Shown here: piece by piece, positions 21,363 to 34,582 of the stretch
How the letters are laid out: each line of letters opens with the position of its first letter
Position numbering within the stretch: the stretch's first letter is position 1
DNA from: Sarocladium kiliense
Lineage: Eukaryota; Ascomycota; Sordariomycetes; Hypocreales; Sarocladiaceae
Assembly (NCBI GenBank): GCA_030734395.1
Contig: JAUZTG010000003.1
Location: 806,001-870,000 of the forward strand
DNA length: 64,000 nt
Direction of reading: 5' to 3'
Notes under the pieces: generated by a model
The model's input: the letters and a program-made list of their open reading frames with translations, nothing else
The model's database searches: none
Told to the model about the DNA's origin: nothing
Translations under genes and position numbers: made by a program

Positions 21363-22094
21363 ATGGGCTTCTTCTCGTCCGATAAAGGCAAAGCGATCAC
21401 ACGACCCGCAGATGACCTGCCAAAGCCGTCCATGGACTCCTCTGCTTCAATTTCATCCGACTTCAGCAGTGTGAGCACCCTGACAAACACAACCAAATTC
21501 CCCCACAAATTTCATGGCTTCGTCAAAAAATACAAGATGAAAACATCGGGCCTCAACCTGGGCGAGACCAAAGATAGTCCGATGTACACCGTTAGCATGC
21601 CTGGTGGCTATCATGGCAAGGCGCACCTTCATAGCGGACCTGACGCTGATCGCGATCCCATCATCGCAACCGCTCAGGGAGCTGGCAAATTCCTCGATTA
21701 TTCCAGTGATATCAGCTTTCCTTCAGGGGTCAGGACACATTTCAAGTACAGTTTGGGCAATTTGAAGTACGATTTCGAGCTGCCAGTTGGCCCTGATAGC
21801 AACATGGAGCAGTTCCAGTGGAAAGGTACAAGAGCTACCATGGGCGGCACGTGTAAGCTCACGAGAATGTCTACTGGGGAAGCCATGGCAACTCTTGATG
21901 AAGGAAGGATGGGGTTGAGCTTGGGGCCGGCCTTTGAGTTTACTTTCAAGGAGCAAGCCCTGGACGGAAGTTTGGGAGCCTCATTCCCTTTGATGGCTGT
22001 GTTTACGGGGGTCAGGTGCTGGCAGACGAGGAAGCATATCAAGTATTCGAATGGTGCGGGCGGAGGGGCTGCGATGGCTGTTGCTGGTTGTTAA
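21363..22094 (+). CDS. Uncharacterised fungal protein, possibly tubby C-terminal/LURP-like beta-barrel
   Basis: Intact single-exon frame of 243 aa. The first 40 residues are Ser/Thr-rich and look disordered. From about residue 47 (FPHKFHGFVKKYKMKT) the pattern is of alternating short beta strands with Gly-rich turns: MYTVSMPGG, AHLHSGPD, DPIIATAQG, then strands ending in GVRCWQTRKHIKY. This outline resembles tubby C-terminal-like/LURP-one folds, which bind membranes or phosphoinositides. I am not certain of the family. No signal peptide or TM segment; the C-terminal Gly/Ala tail with a final Cys is notable. Confidence 0.65.
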   Translation: MGFFSSDKGKAITRPADDLPKPSMDSSASISSDFSSVSTLTNTTKFPHKFHGFVKKYKMKTSGLNLGETKDSPMYTVSMPGGYHGKAHLHSGPDADRDPIIATAQGAGKFLDYSSDISFPSGVRTHFKYSLGNLKYDFELPVGPDSNMEQFQWKGTRATMGGTCKLTRMSTGEAMATLDEGRMGLSLGPAFEFTFKEQALDGSLGASFPLMAVFTGVRCWQTRKHIKYSNGAGGGAAMAVAGC

Positions 22095-23463
22095 GAGCAT
22101 ATGTGATGACCTAACGCCGCTCCGCAGAACAAATTGCAAATCATGATACCTCCAGTCATCATTGCTCCAACTGACTGCGTGCTTCGTATGATTGTAAGCC
22201 CATCTAAGTCGTCGCATCTTGCATCCCGCTGATACACATGGCGCAATTCAGAAACCATATTGGTAGTCACGGTATGCAAGTACACGACGTCATGACTTGC
22301 AGGGGTACCTGGACCCCGAAAGGCGATATTAGAAGCCTAAATCAGCGCCTCGATCAGATTGAACTCGCTATGCGGATGCTCTGATTCATGGCAAACAGGT
22401 ATGGGATATCAACAGAACTGGTTACCAACAAAGCTTGACCCGTTCAGACAATGTACTACCCAGAGGCTGACGCCAAGGCAAGCGAGGTTGTCCCTATTGT
22501 GCATGAATCAAGTCAAACTCGCGACTAGACGGGATGCTCAACTCTAGCGCTTTATAGAGTATGATTCAAAAGGACACTAGCAATGCTCATGGAGAGCAAC
22601 AAAAAAGACCCCTAAGTGCCATGAGATGGAAGTATCGGCCAATTCGCTGTTTCTGACTGGGTGATGTGCTTGGGCAGGTCTGTTTGGCAGAGGCAGATGA
22701 GGTTTGACTCTTGCTGCTCTGTCCTTGTTGCTATGAGACGATCGGGAGATGAAGGATATGACTAGAGATGAACCCTTTCTGGACCAGTGCAGGTGATGGT
22801 TCACTACTGAGATCCTTCGGTGCTCGTGATAAGAGTAGAAGGTCACGATGGTGAAGGGTCACGCGAGTCGAGAATGCTGTTCTAGGCCGCACTCAACACT
22901 GACGCCCCCACCGGCTGTAGAGATCCACTGGACCTCTCCTCCAGGCCCTGCATCCACTAGCATCCCCGCCCTAGGCTGCGGCTCGTCCCCTAAAGTGATT
23001 GTCTACACGACCCCCGCAGTCGTTGCCCTGCCGTGGCCTGGTCGTCACTGGTGTCCGCTTCTCCGAATGGCACCCAGCATTGTCTCGACTTCGCGCTGCC
23101 CGACAACGGCCCTTTCTTCCGTACCTTGCAACATCAAACCCGTCAGCAAGTTTGGGGGCACTATCATCCCCATACGACCATCCGATCGAGCTCGATAAAG
23201 TGCAGCTTGCGACATACAGACACTCCTCGAAGATGTCGTCCCTTCTTCCACTTCTCGACGCCTGAATCATGCCCTGCGTCCCCGCATTCATCATCCAACT
23301 ATCTTCATCACCGGCGACGGTGTTGACCGCTGGTACTGCTTGGTGTTTCTGAACTTCTTGTCCCTCACGTCTACCCTCAGGGGCTGGCGGGAGGTCTCGG
23401 TTGCTCTCCTCTTCACTCTCGACTCCCTGTCCTCCCTACGATCACCTGTCGATTTGAACAACG
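22095..23463. other. Intergenic region upstream of ATG2
   Basis: About 1.4 kb without a supported gene. The last 600 bp are C/T-rich on the plus strand and probably form the ATG2 promoter and leader. Confidence 0.4.
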
Positions 23464-26400
23464 ATGGCGTCGTTCTTACAGTCTTTCCGGAGCTCGTCGA
23501 TGCCCAAGAGGCTCGTGCGCTATGCTCTATCACGGCTCGATCTCCTGGAGACGGAGACGCTGGATATCGATAACCTCGATCTGGCTCTCGGAAGGAACAC
23601 CGTCTTCGAATTTCGAGATGTGAGGATAAAGCTCAAGGTATTTCACATGTGATTGGGTCCAGCGTCGGATAAGCTTGCTAACTGTTACACAGAAACTTGA
23701 GAAGCTTCTTAAGCTCCCGAAATCCTTCAGACTACAAAGAGCGCGTATCTTACTTCTCAGGGTCACTGTGCCTATGGACTTCTACACCAGCCCGATAATA
23801 ATAGAGATCGACGGGGTGGATGTGCGGCTACAGCTGCTTGGGGTGGATGGCAAGTCGAGCTCGACGCCGGGGAGTAAGACTCCAGAAGACACGAACTTCG
23901 TCCCGAACACGGTTGATCTCGCTCAGTCATTCCTCGAAACACAGTCTCCCATGGAAAGAAAGGAGCTGGAAGAGGCACTTGCTGCTGAAACACAGGATCT
24001 CGGGGCATCGCTCTCCGTGAGTGATGATGGTAGCGAGGAGGACTATCCTGCTGGCACCGGCCAAGCTCTATCACTACCGACATTCATGGCAGATTTCTTG
24101 CAGGGCATCGTTGACCGAATGCAAGTTAAGATTAAAGGCGTCACATTCCAACTAGACCTTAAGGTCCTGCCAGATGCAAGCTCGACTGTCCAAGAACCCA
24201 TCTCGGCTCAGATTGCCTTGGACAGCATTGATATCGAAGGGGTGACGGCTCATTTGGATGTTGGGTCGGATGAAGCCACTCCGGTTGCGAAAGAGGGCAA
24301 GCGACATATTGCACTTCATGAGGTCAGAGCCTGCTTGATATCAGAAGCCAATGTATTTTCAGCATTAGCGCAGTCAGCCTCGCCTTCCATGGCTTCGTCT
24401 CCCGCGATGACACGGAACCCTCCTTCACGAGAAGCGACAATGGAACCAACCCAAACTCCTTTGGATCGCAGCACACACTCGATCAGAACCACAGCATCCG
24501 CACATTTACGCGGTATCGACGATGACCCGTTTGGCGCTGATTATCCCCTCGGCGACAGCGAGGAGGCTCTGGGTATTCCCTATGACCTCTCGAACGATGA
24601 GCGTGATTATGAGGAAGGCAGTCCACCGACTCCACGAGCTTCTATTTACCACGACTTGGGTGCTTCTTTCGTCGAGCAATCCGTTTTCCACTCCACAAAT
24701 CTCTCCGACCTAGCTGCGTCTGGTCCACCAGGTCTTGGAGATGACCGTCCACGCCTTTGGGAGAGTGCACAGTCAGAGTCACCGTTTGATCGGGCAATGA
24801 GGACCGACTCGGGGCTCTCTGAGGTGCCGCACGAAGGTACAGCCACTGACGAGACCGAACCAGTCGGGGAGGTTGAGCCATCTGCGATTACTGAAACCCA
24901 GTCCTCAGCAAGCAGTGAGGATTTGACATTGTCCCACCTATATACGCATGAAGAGGCTGAGAGTATGTACCAAAGTGCGTTCTCTAACACGGAAGCAGGG
25001 CGTGATGACGGCCCAGTGTCTGCGGACCTCAATCCCGACCCCTCCTCAACGCCTAGCCCACAACCAAAACCTTCCTTGGAGCCGAAGAAGTCTATGCCAG
25101 GTGCATGGGCAGACGAAGGCGATGAAGATGTAGTCTCGACAGTTCTACCTGTGCGTTCACAGCCACAACAGGACGCCAAAATCGAAAGGCACACCTCGCT
25201 GGAGCCCAAGTCGATGACCACAGAACAGCACGCTGATCCCAGCAGCGAGCGCGAGAGGTCTAACAGCGCTCAGGACCACGACCAAAATGAGCAAGATGAC
25301 GTTCCTACTCCCAAGGGACCGACGCGACTTGTCAAGGAAATATTGCGGCTGAAAACGCTGTCCCTCTATATTCCAACAAATCATCAGCATATACAGGTCC
25401 ATGCCGCATCCCCCGAATCTTTGGCACAGCTCGGTCAGTCACTTGATCGATCACATCACCCCCAGGCTCCAGGTGCCTTCTCTGTACATCTAGCTCCGCG
25501 CAGGTCGTCATCTTCTTCTGTGTCATCTGACGTGGTAGACACGAAGCCAAGTCCAGTTGACCGTGCGCTCGAGGTGTCTTTATCCCCTATGACGATATCC
25601 TTCGACGCCTCCCTCGGGTTCCTGCTCGCCATGGTAGTTGGAAAGCTATCGGACGCCGTCAAGCGGGACAGCACAGTGCAGACAGGTGACGCTACTAGCA
25701 CCACTACATCAGAAACTCGGCCCACACCAGACATTCGACTCACGCTCCAGGAACTATCGGTCAACTTCCTGAATCGATTAGGTGGCGTAGCTGACACCTC
25801 GGAGCGATATCTGGATCCCAGCGCCTTCTCGTTCAATCATGAGGTGCTCCTGAACGCAACAGTGCAGAATCTTGTGCTGTCAACATCTCCAGTTGACAAA
25901 AGTTCAACCAACAAAACGAGGTCCCAAACTCCAAACGAACTTGTGACATTGACCAAGATTGAGATTGAGAAGTTCAGGTTCGGATATGCTAATGGCGACA
26001 TCATATCCTTCGATGGAGGCAAACCGATGAGTACCTCTGTTCGAGACACCTTCCTGTCTTCGGGGCATGACATCGGCATCAAGATGCTACACACAGCTGC
26101 CGGCACGCGAATTGACGTCGAGACCCTCCCGTTGGCAATTAACGTTGACCTGCAGCGACTGGATGAGACCTTCAGTTGGTTCGGTGGGCTAAGCAGCTTC
26201 CTCAATATGAGTGCCTCGATGACTTCGACTCCACCTGCCCCCAAAGATGTGGCTGCGTCAGCGGCCAAACCCCGTGGTGTCAGGTTTGAGACACCAATCG
26301 ATCCGAATGACAAGTCTGCAGCTGCCTCCAATAAGGTCAACGTGCGGATCGGAGGCGCAGCAATCGAGCTTTTTGGTAGAGAATGCAGCATCCTCGCCGA

Positions 26401-29400
26401 GTCGAGCGCGGTGAAGATCGTCAGTCGTTCGGAGGGTCTAGGTGTAGCGATTACGATGCTCAGAGTGTCCGGTCCTTACCTGACAAACTCAATGGCCGAC
26501 CCAGCCATTACGACTGAAGTCGGTGGCGTCCGCCTGGATTTCTTGACAACTCCGCGAGAAGCCGATCTTGACCGACTTGTAGAGCTCATCGTTCCATCCA
26601 GAGCCAAGTTTGACCGCAACAATGACGAATTGATGCTCGACACTCTGCTCAGGCAACGGCGAAAAGGTTCCGTTCTCAAAATTTCGATCGAAACCGTGAA
26701 GACCAGAGTGAGTAATGTGGCAGAGCTCGTGGTGCTGCCGAATCTTGCAGAGGAGTTGAACAAGCTATCGACGGTTGCCAAATATCTCCCTGAAGATGAC
26801 CGGCCTGGATTGCTTACGCTTGGAGCAATCCAGAAAATCCACGTTAGCGTGAGGCTGGATGGCAAGCTTGGGCATTTCGAAGGGGAGGTCAAGGATCTTG
26901 GGGTAGCCCATATCACAGTGCCTGCACTCATCGCCGTTGCTATCAACCACGTGAAGCTCAAACGCAACAAGAACGAGGAGTTGATCAACACGTCCGACCT
27001 CGAGACAGGTCCAGTCTCAAGCAGGGATCCCGCCATCATGGCACGGATGATCGGCGATGAAATAGAGCCTGTCGTCAAACTGAAGCTACAGAACTTGGAG
27101 ATCGAGTACCGTGTGCCTACCATCATGGATATCCTCGGACTAGGTGCAGACGCCACACCACAAGACTTCGAGGAGTGCCTAGCCGCCTCAGTGGCGAACC
27201 TCGGGGAACAGGCTTATTCAGCTCTTGCAAGAGAACCTGTCTCTCCCACCGAAGCAGTTTCGAAAGCCAAACAATCTAAGCCGCTCACTCTGGATGTTGA
27301 ATTCCGAGATTGTGTTCTTGGGCTCAATCCGCACCAGTTGCCAGCTAGACTTGCTGTCGTGCTTCTGGATGCACACCTGAACGTTGATCTGCCCAAGGAC
27401 ATCGAGACGAGAGCTGCCTTCGATATCAACAAAGCTTCTGTCCTCTTGATTGATAATGTCTCTCAGGCCCAGACTCGCGGTCCGCAATCACGCAGTACTC
27501 GCCATGCGTCAGCTTCCACATCTCGGCAGGTGGTGCACTTGTGTTCCCTCGGGTATGTCGAAGTTTGCTTCACATCTTCGGCCAAGGCGCTTGTCGATGT
27601 GAAGGCCGGGGCGGATGGCGAGAAGCATGTTGATGTCGAGCTGAGAGATGATCTACTTGTGCTCGAGACTTGTGCAGACTCGACACAAACTCTCATCACT
27701 GTCGCGAACGCCCTGAAACCCCCCACGCCGCCGTCAAAGGAGAACAAGTTCCGTACCAAGGTCATGCCAGTGCAGGATCTACTGGCATCTATTTCTGCCG
27801 AAGCATTCGGAAGACCCGAAGGGGAGTACGATTTTGATCAGGACTTCGCAGGCGCCCAGGAGATGGCGGGAGCCGGGAGTGGCTCTGACCTTGAATATGC
27901 CAGTGACAGCTCTTTGCGTGTTGAGTCTCAATTCTACGAGCATGAGGCAGAGGGCGAAGAGCTGTTCGATGCGACCAAGGCCTCAGGTATTTCTGAGGTT
28001 CCGAGCATGCAAGACACTCAGGAGGGGGTTCTTCTTACCGGGTTCACCAAGACATCAAGCGACGAATCGAGTTCAAGCGATGATCTGGTCATTCATGACA
28101 ACTTCTTTGGCGCAGCTGTTGCGCCAGAGGATGACCATGTTGCCAAGGTCTGGAATTCGAACAAGAATACATATGACAGGGCTCCAGCGAAGCTCGTCAC
28201 CCGCAGTCCTTTGCGAGTATCTGTGCGAGATGTGCATGTTATCTGGAACCTATTCGATGGATACGACTGGGAGCATACCCGTGACATCATCACTCAGGCA
28301 GTTCAGGAGGTCGAGGCGAAGGCTGTTGAGCGTCAAGCAAGGACAGGTCACGGCGTATACGAAGAGGAGATTGAAGATGAGGAGACAATCGGTGATCTTC
28401 TGTTCAACTCGATCTACATTGGCATCCCAGCCAACCGCGACCCGCAAGAACTAGCGCGTGCAATCAATGAGGGCCTTCACGACAATGCGACTGAAACAGA
28501 GTCAGTGGCAGGAACGACCATCACTGCATCCACCAACCGAACTGCGCGGCCTTCAGGACCGAAGCCGAAACGTCTCCGCTTGCAGCGCAGTCGCCGACAT
28601 AAGATCACTTTCGAGTTGTCCGGAGTCGACATCGATATGCTGGCATTTCCACCCGACTTCGGGGAGACTCTCAGCAGCGTGGACGTTCGTGTGAAGAATC
28701 TTGACATTTTTGACCACGTTCCAACCTCGACGTGGAAAAAGTTCGCCACATATGACCAAGACGCTGGAGAGCGGGAGATGGGCACCAGCATGGTCCATCT
28801 TGAGCTTCTGAATGTCAAGCCTCTGCCCGAATTGGGCGCCTCGGAAATGGTCCTGCGCGTTACCCTCCTGCCGCTGAGACTGCATGTGGACCAAGATGCC
28901 CTTGACTTCATCACGCGTTTCTTTGAGTTCAAAGACGAGAAGACGCCCATACATGCCTCACCGAGCGACGTGCCATTTGTGCAGCGTGCCGAAGTAAATG
29001 ATGTTCCTGTCAAGCTTGACTTCAAGCCCAAGCGGGTTGACTATGCGGGACTCCGATCGGGGCATACGACGGAGTTCATGAACTTCATTGTTCTGGAGGA
29101 AGCCAGGATGGTCCTTCGGCATGTCATCATCTATGGTGTGTCAGGCTTCGACCGACTTGGGAAGACGCTGAACGACATCTGGATGCCAGACGTTCGCAAC
29201 AATCAACTACCTGGTGTGATCGCAGGTCTTGCACCAGTGAGATCACTGGTAAATATTGGTAGTGGATTCAGGGATCTGGTCGAAATACCTCTGAAGGAGT
29301 ATCAGAAAGATGGACGCGTGTTCCGAAGCATCTCCAAAGGGGCGGTCGCTTTTGCTCGCACAACGGGGACTGAGATCGTCAAGCTTGGAGCCAAGCTTGC

Positions 29401-29871
29401 GGTGGGCACACAATATGCACTCCAGGGCGCTGAAGGCTTGCTCGCTGAGCCAGGCCATAATCCCGGAGCCGTACCTTGGGACGATGAGGATTTGGACGAG
29501 GAAGAACGAAAGCAAATCTCCTTGTATGCGGATCAGCCAACCGGCGTGATCCAGGGCCTAAGGGGAGGATATCGCTCACTGACAAGAGATGTGAACCTTG
29601 CCCGAGATGCCATCATTGCCGTGCCTGGCGAGGTGATGCAGAGTCAAGGACCCGGAGGCGCGGCACGGGCGGTGTGGAGGAAGGCACCGACCATTATCTT
29701 CAGGCCTGCAATGGGTGTGACGAAGGTGATTGGACAGACACTGATGGGTGCGACGAACACGATGGATCCGCAGAACAGGAGGCGGATCGACGAGGTGAGT
29801 ATCCTGTCCTCAAAGGAGGGGACCGAGCGGTTTACTGACGCATTTGTGTCCAGAAATACAAGAAGCATTGA
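23464..29871 (+). CDS. ATG2: Autophagy-related protein 2 (ATG2), 3 exons
   Basis: Bridge-like lipid-transfer protein that links the endoplasmic reticulum to the growing autophagosome, working with Atg9 and Atg18. Exons: 23464-23637, 23693-29794, 29854-29871; 2097 aa. The N-terminus (SMPKRLVRYALSRLDLLETE) is the chorein region, continuing after the first intron as KLEKLLKLPKSFRLQRARI. The C-terminal ATG2 domain starts about residue 1910 (VNIGSGFRDLVEIPLKEYQK) and includes GRVFRSISKGAVAFARTTG. The last intron is well supported: without it the frame runs on into unrelated sequence, with it the protein ends in RRIDEKYKKH, as I expect for ATG2. Length is normal. A long acidic disordered stretch lies at about residues 280-590. 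Confidence 0.95.
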
Positions 29872-31047
29872 GGAGGCAGTACAAGCGACAGAAAGCAAGG
29901 CATCATACTTGGACGGCCTGCTTTTCTTCACCCGTCTTTCCTTGATTGCATTTACAGAATGAGGGGGAGCGACACCACACGAGCATTGATAAAGGCAGCG
30001 CCAGGCGTTGGACGGACGAATTTGAGACCCTCCCGGGAGCATATATCCTTTCTGTTTTTGATACACACTCTCTTTTTCGTTTATCTCATTGCGAAGGTGT
30101 CTGGACGGCTAGATTGGAGAAACCCATATCGTTTCAGCAATGAAGATGTAGATTGGAATGTCATTACGGAGTAGAGAGAACGAATCTCTATCGTGTCGTC
30201 ACAGTATCTTGGAGATTGAAAGACATGGAGTTGTGCAGATAAGGATGTATTTCCCGATCCGGACAGGGGAGGAAGCCGATGTAGGAGATTAAAAGCAGTG
30301 TGAGGTGAGCCATTGTCTGCTATCTGTGATGCGTAAGGTATGGTATGGTATGGTATGGTATGGGTATCTTTTGAGTTTTGGATGCGTTGGGAAAGAACCC
30401 TGGTTTTCTTGCATTCCTGGGTTTATCTATGCTTCTGAAATCATCTCGGGGGTGTCTCACCTTATCTCCCAGCAGCTGCGCGTCGGCTCCCTCCAGCTTC
30501 TCAGCTGACAAGTACGAAATGCATTGAGAGCAAACAGAAATAGATAATGATGATGAAGCTGGACGCGTGTCAGGGGCAACTTGAATCAGCCAGGCCAAAG
30601 AAAAACATCCAAGCGGTGTAGAGAACAGCAGCGTCGCTCGCTTCACTTTTAGTTTCCAGGGGTGATGCAAACGTGGCGCGGTGAAGCAGCGAGGATCCTC
30701 TCCCCAACAATCAGCCATCCCCTAAACTTAGCAACCCCCCTGTTTCCGCTCTGACAGATAGATCAGCAGGGCTCCCCCGATCGGCATCTGCTGCTTGAGC
30801 TCCTCAACAGTCGAGACTCCCCAGTGGAGACGCAAGCAGAGTGACTTCCCCGGGACAGCAGTAGCCGGTGGCCCGTACAGGTACCGGCGCCGGGCCGAGC
30901 TTCAGTGCAGTGGCCCGCCTGGCAGCAGCTGGGCGGGGCTTAAGCTCCCTCCGGTGCAGGAGCTTGTGTGGTGAGTGACTCGTTGCTTGCGCAATGCCAT
31001 GCCTGCCATCCAGATCCCCAGCATCCGATTCCGACTCTGGGGTGCGT
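29872..31047. other. Intergenic region downstream of ATG2
   Basis: About 1.2 kb. It holds the pentanucleotide repeat listed at 30337 and the ATG2 3' UTR. No supported gene. Confidence 0.4.
30337..30361 (+). repeat. (GGTAT)5 microsatellite
   Basis: Five perfect tandem GGTAT units, followed directly by GGGTAT, in non-coding DNA about 470 bp after the ATG2 stop codon. Confidence 0.9.
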
Positions 31048-31053
31048 ATAAGC
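31048..31053 (+). promoter_or_regulatory. TATA-like box (TATAAG) before the 208-aa gene
   Basis: TATAAG 146 bp before the ATG at 31194, followed by a C/T-rich tract, the usual arrangement around transcription starts in filamentous fungi. Confidence 0.45.
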
Positions 31054-31193
31054 CAGCCACTGGGCCTCTCCCATCCCATTTCCCCTCTCTTCTGCTTTCC
31101 ACCGCTTCGCTCTGCCCTTTGGCATCTCTGCTTTCTTCCATCAAACATTCAACTTGTTTTCTGCTATCCAGCTTCAACTAAGCTTCAATCACC

Positions 31194-31903
31194 ATGTCTC
31201 GCGTTACTCAGCTCTCTCGCACCGTCTCGACGGCTGCTTCTCGCGCGAGCCCACTGCTCGATAGTACTGCGCATGCGGCTGGCGCTGCGATCATGCCAAA
31301 GTATGCTGATCTGCTGATGCGTGGTGGGAGAGGTGGTGAGCACCAGCATGATGTGAGTTTTGAGTCCCTTCGTAGAACAAGATGTATCGTCATCTTGGAT
31401 CTGTTCATGCTACAAAGACTAACATCTGATCGTAGTCTCGTACCATCACAACCACCCACCGCCCAACCCCCCAACCATCAATCACCAACCGCACCCGTCC
31501 CCTAATGCAGACCTTCTCCTCCTCCTCCGCCTCAAAACAATCCCACACCCTCGACGCAACAATCATCCCCACCTCCTCCCTCCTCTCCTCCACCGCCTCT
31601 TCCGTCGACGACATCCGCGTCCCTCTCCTCCCCGACGCCTTCTCAATAACCCACCCTTCCACTTCCGCCGCCCCAATCTCACAACCCGAAGTCACCATCG
31701 TAGCATCCGACCCCGAGAACGTCATCCCTGGGAGTAGTCTCGCGGAGGTGAGCGCTGCGGGTGGTGCGGATGAAGTGGATCTTGGGTTTGTCCATGCAAG
31801 GGGCCAGCAGGAGGCGGAGAAGGAGGAGGGGAATATGTTGACGGACCTGTGGAAGGGTATGGTGGATGATATGTTTGGTTCTGCTGCGCCGAAGAAGGCT
31901 TGA
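31194..31903 (+). CDS. Small fungal protein of unknown function, possible mitochondrial presequence, 2 exons
   Basis: Exons 31194-31352 and 31436-31903 give 208 aa; the donor is GTGAGT, the branch GACTAAC and the acceptor TCGTAG, and the frame joins without a stop. The N-terminus (MSRVTQLSRTVSTAASRASP) has Arg, Ser and Ala without acids, like a mitochondrial targeting peptide. The centre is Ser/Thr-rich and probably disordered. The acidic C-terminus ends in NMLTDLWKGMVDDMFG, an amphipathic block that looks like the conserved core. I do not recognise a named family. Convergent with RAE1. Confidence 0.7.
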
Positions 31904-32479
31904 GGCTGTGGTTGGGAGAAGGGTGTCATTCATGATGTGAAGATGCTATGATCATTCCCCTTGTTCTATGCTTTGACCGACTTCTATCTGTCTTGAAGGG
32001 CGCGGGGAATTTATGGGAAGTTGTCACGACAGCAGTTGCACTGCATTGTCTGTCTGGGTGGGATCTCTAGGGGTACGCAGGAGCTATAGCTCCTCCCTTT
32101 ACTTAATAGAACTGAAACGAATCTTGTAGTCCAGCAAATGATGGATTTCCTTTTGTTCCCGTTGTACTACGTGAATCTACATAATTCAGATTCGCAACTG
32201 CAGTCGGGTCTTGCAGTTGTGATCCTGACGCTTCCCAGATCGACCCGGTAGATGATATGTCTTTCCTCCCTTGGCCCTGTTCCATCAACGGGAGGTCTTC
32301 ATTCTTCCTCATCCTTACTGCCAAATGCCACAGGCGTCTCCTTGAGAAAACACGAAGGATCCCAATCTCATTCCCGTTGCACATCTCGCGCACTGGCAAA
32401 ACTAGTCCTACTCAAGTCCCTATTCACTTGCTCGACCGCCTTCCTCGCAAATCATTCCTTCCTGCGCCCATCGTCCACT
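31904..32479. other. Convergent intergenic region (208-aa gene / RAE1)
   Basis: About 0.58 kb holding the 3' UTRs of both neighbours. No further feature supported. Confidence 0.4.
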
Positions 32480-33690
32480 CTACCGCTTCTTCATCGATGG
32501 TCTTGGCTTACACTCATCTTGGTTCACTGGATGCAGCATGACCTTGTTCGGGTATCCCGCCGTATTGTGCTGATAGCCCTTGCTCCAGTCATAGCTAATC
32601 GCGTACGCAAAGATCGCGCCGTTCTTGTTGAATGCCGTTGCTGTGATGCTGCCCCCAACTTTGGGGTAGCCCTTGAGACGGTGCTTGGCGTCCTTGTCCC
32701 AGAAATGGAAGGTTCCGTCGGAACCGGCGGTGCTGAAGGTGCCGTGGACAGGGTGGAAGGAGATGTCGTTGACGGCGTAACATTCGGCGACTTGGTTGGA
32801 GGGCGGGTCGCGGTGGCACTTGAAGGAGAAGTTGGAGCTGCAGACACGCAGAGTCAGCTTGTTTGTCTATTTGCAAAGGGCTGGTGGGAGAAGCTTACCT
32901 GGAATCTTTGTCCTCAACATACTGAATCGCACAGCGCCCCTCGATACTACCAATGGCGAACCCAGTCGAGTCCGCAAAACAACTAACCACCCTGGTCTGC
33001 CACTTCAGTGGGCTCTGTAGAGTCTTGTAGAACTTGGTCGGCTCCTTGAGATTGATGACGTTAATGTATCGATCGGCCGTGCCCACCACCAACAGGTTGT
33101 CCTTCACATCCATGGTGTACACTCTGTCCTGACAGGTGACCACCGCGGCAGGATTTTGTTGGCGGAGATCCCAGTACTTGATCGTCTTGTCCCAAGAGCC
33201 GGAGACGACCATCGGGTTATCGGAGTTGAACCAGCGTACGCAACGGACTGGTTGGTCGTGCGTGCCGATGGTGAGGTCTTGCTGAGTGGCGAGGTCGCAG
33301 ACTTTGACGTTCTTGTCAGCACCTGCGGAGGCTACTTTTGTTCCGTCCTACACACACACGAGAGTCAGTACATATGTTTCCCTACCAAGCGCATCTCCTC
33401 CATGCAGGGTCTCGATTCCTTACCATTGAAAAGTCAACATTCAGCACCGGCTGTCCATGCTCATACATGTGCTTCCCCTGACTTTGCCCATTTGCTGAAA
33501 TCTCGTAGATCCGAACTTTGTTGTCCCAGCTCGAGACGGCCAGGAAATCAGGCCCGTTTGGCGCGGGCGAGAAGGCGACATCGGAAATCGAGTCGGTGGG
33601 CGGGTCGCTGAGGGCGATGTCACCTTTGAGATCGCCGAGGGTGTTGGTCGTCGATGACGAGGCGGCGCCGCCGCTGAAAAGGCCGGACAT
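32480..33690 (-). CDS. RAE1: mRNA export factor RAE1/Gle2, WD40 beta-propeller, 3 exons
   Basis: Nuclear-pore-associated seven-bladed propeller that binds the GLEBS motif of Nup98/Nup116 and works in poly(A) RNA export and spindle assembly. Exons on the minus strand: 33690-33424, 33347-32899, 32837-32480; 357 aa, a normal length. Recognised blocks: ISDVAFSPAPNGPDFLAVSSWDNKVRIYE, where the first blade begins, then DGTKVASAGADKNVKVCDL, HDQPVRCVRWF, SGSWDKTIKYWDLR, GSIEGRCAIQYVEDKDS, NDISFHPVHGTFSTAGSDGT and the end KPRPSMKKR. All splice phases agree. The start follows the usual Gly/Ser-rich leader MSGLFSGGAASSS. Confidence 0.94.
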
Positions 33691-34467
33691 GGCTGATGTC
33701 TTTGCTGGGTTGACTCGGTGGGAGAGCTGGTCGCGAGCGAGCGGTTGGGAACGCGCCGCTGGTATGCGCGGTCACCAGTCGGCTCGTAGCTTGATGGTGA
33801 ACGTAGGTAGGCGATATGGTAGCTTTAAATATCGTCGATATGATGCGCGCTGGGAAATGGCTGTAGTCGAGAGGGTGAGGCGGCGTTTGGCGTTGAAGAT
33901 GGGAGAGTTGAGGATTGGCAGATGTTTCTTTGAGGTCGATCAGGCAAAAGGCAGCAGCTCGAAGCCACGCGCTTAAAGTGTGGCGTCACTGCCTACTTAC
34001 CTGTGCACTAGCCACACTCCTACCCTGTTCCCAACTGCAATGTCAGAATTCCCGGTGTACCTACGGTAGATACCTATACCGATGCGTGAGTAATCTATAA
34101 TTTTCTGACAAATCAGGCATCTCATATCCTGGGTTTCCAAGAGCTCCGTCTCTTATTTACCGTGGTTGAGTCACAGCTTGTTGGAGTCCTTCTTTCTTAC
34201 ATTGCTGTCGATCTACTTAGGCAACAACCTCAGTCCGTCTCAGTACACAACACGAAGCTGGCTCAACCGATATCTTGCTTGAATATTTCACATCTCTCTA
34301 CTTCGAATCTTCTATAGCTTCCAGAATAGACTTCAAACACCAAGCTCAGCTGTACCAAAAGCTCGCCTCACTCCAACATAGGCGCTATTGTCGTCACTGG
34401 GGAATATAGTATCTAATACTGACCGCAGCAGTCATCCAATCAGATCAGCTTCTGATTTCTCAAGCCT
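33691..34467. other. Intergenic region between RAE1 and the tRNA genes
   Basis: About 0.78 kb, mostly AT-balanced non-coding DNA including the RAE1 promoter. No supported gene. Confidence 0.4.
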
Positions 34468-34540
34468 GGTTTCGTGGCGCAGTTGGTAGCGCGCCTCGCT
34501 AACACCGAGAAGGTCTCCGGTTCGAGCCCGGACGAAACCA
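34468..34540 (+). tRNA. tRNA-Val (anticodon AAC), copy 1
   Basis: Full 73-nt cloverleaf. The acceptor stem GGTTTCG pairs with CGAAACC, with discriminator A. The D-arm is GCGCAGTTGGTAGCGC, the anticodon loop CTAACAC with anticodon AAC, and the T-arm TCCGGTTCGAGCCCGGA with a perfect B-box. No intron. Confidence 0.95.
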
Positions 34541-34582
34541 GCCAGCTTCTGATTTACAGATCATCTCATCATGATTTCCTTT

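Noticed and set aside
29795..29962. Extended C-terminus of ATG2 read straight through to 29962
   Set aside because: A GTGAGT donor at 29795 and a TGTGTCCAG acceptor before 29854 give the expected ATG2 ending, while the read-through sequence matches nothing I expect there.
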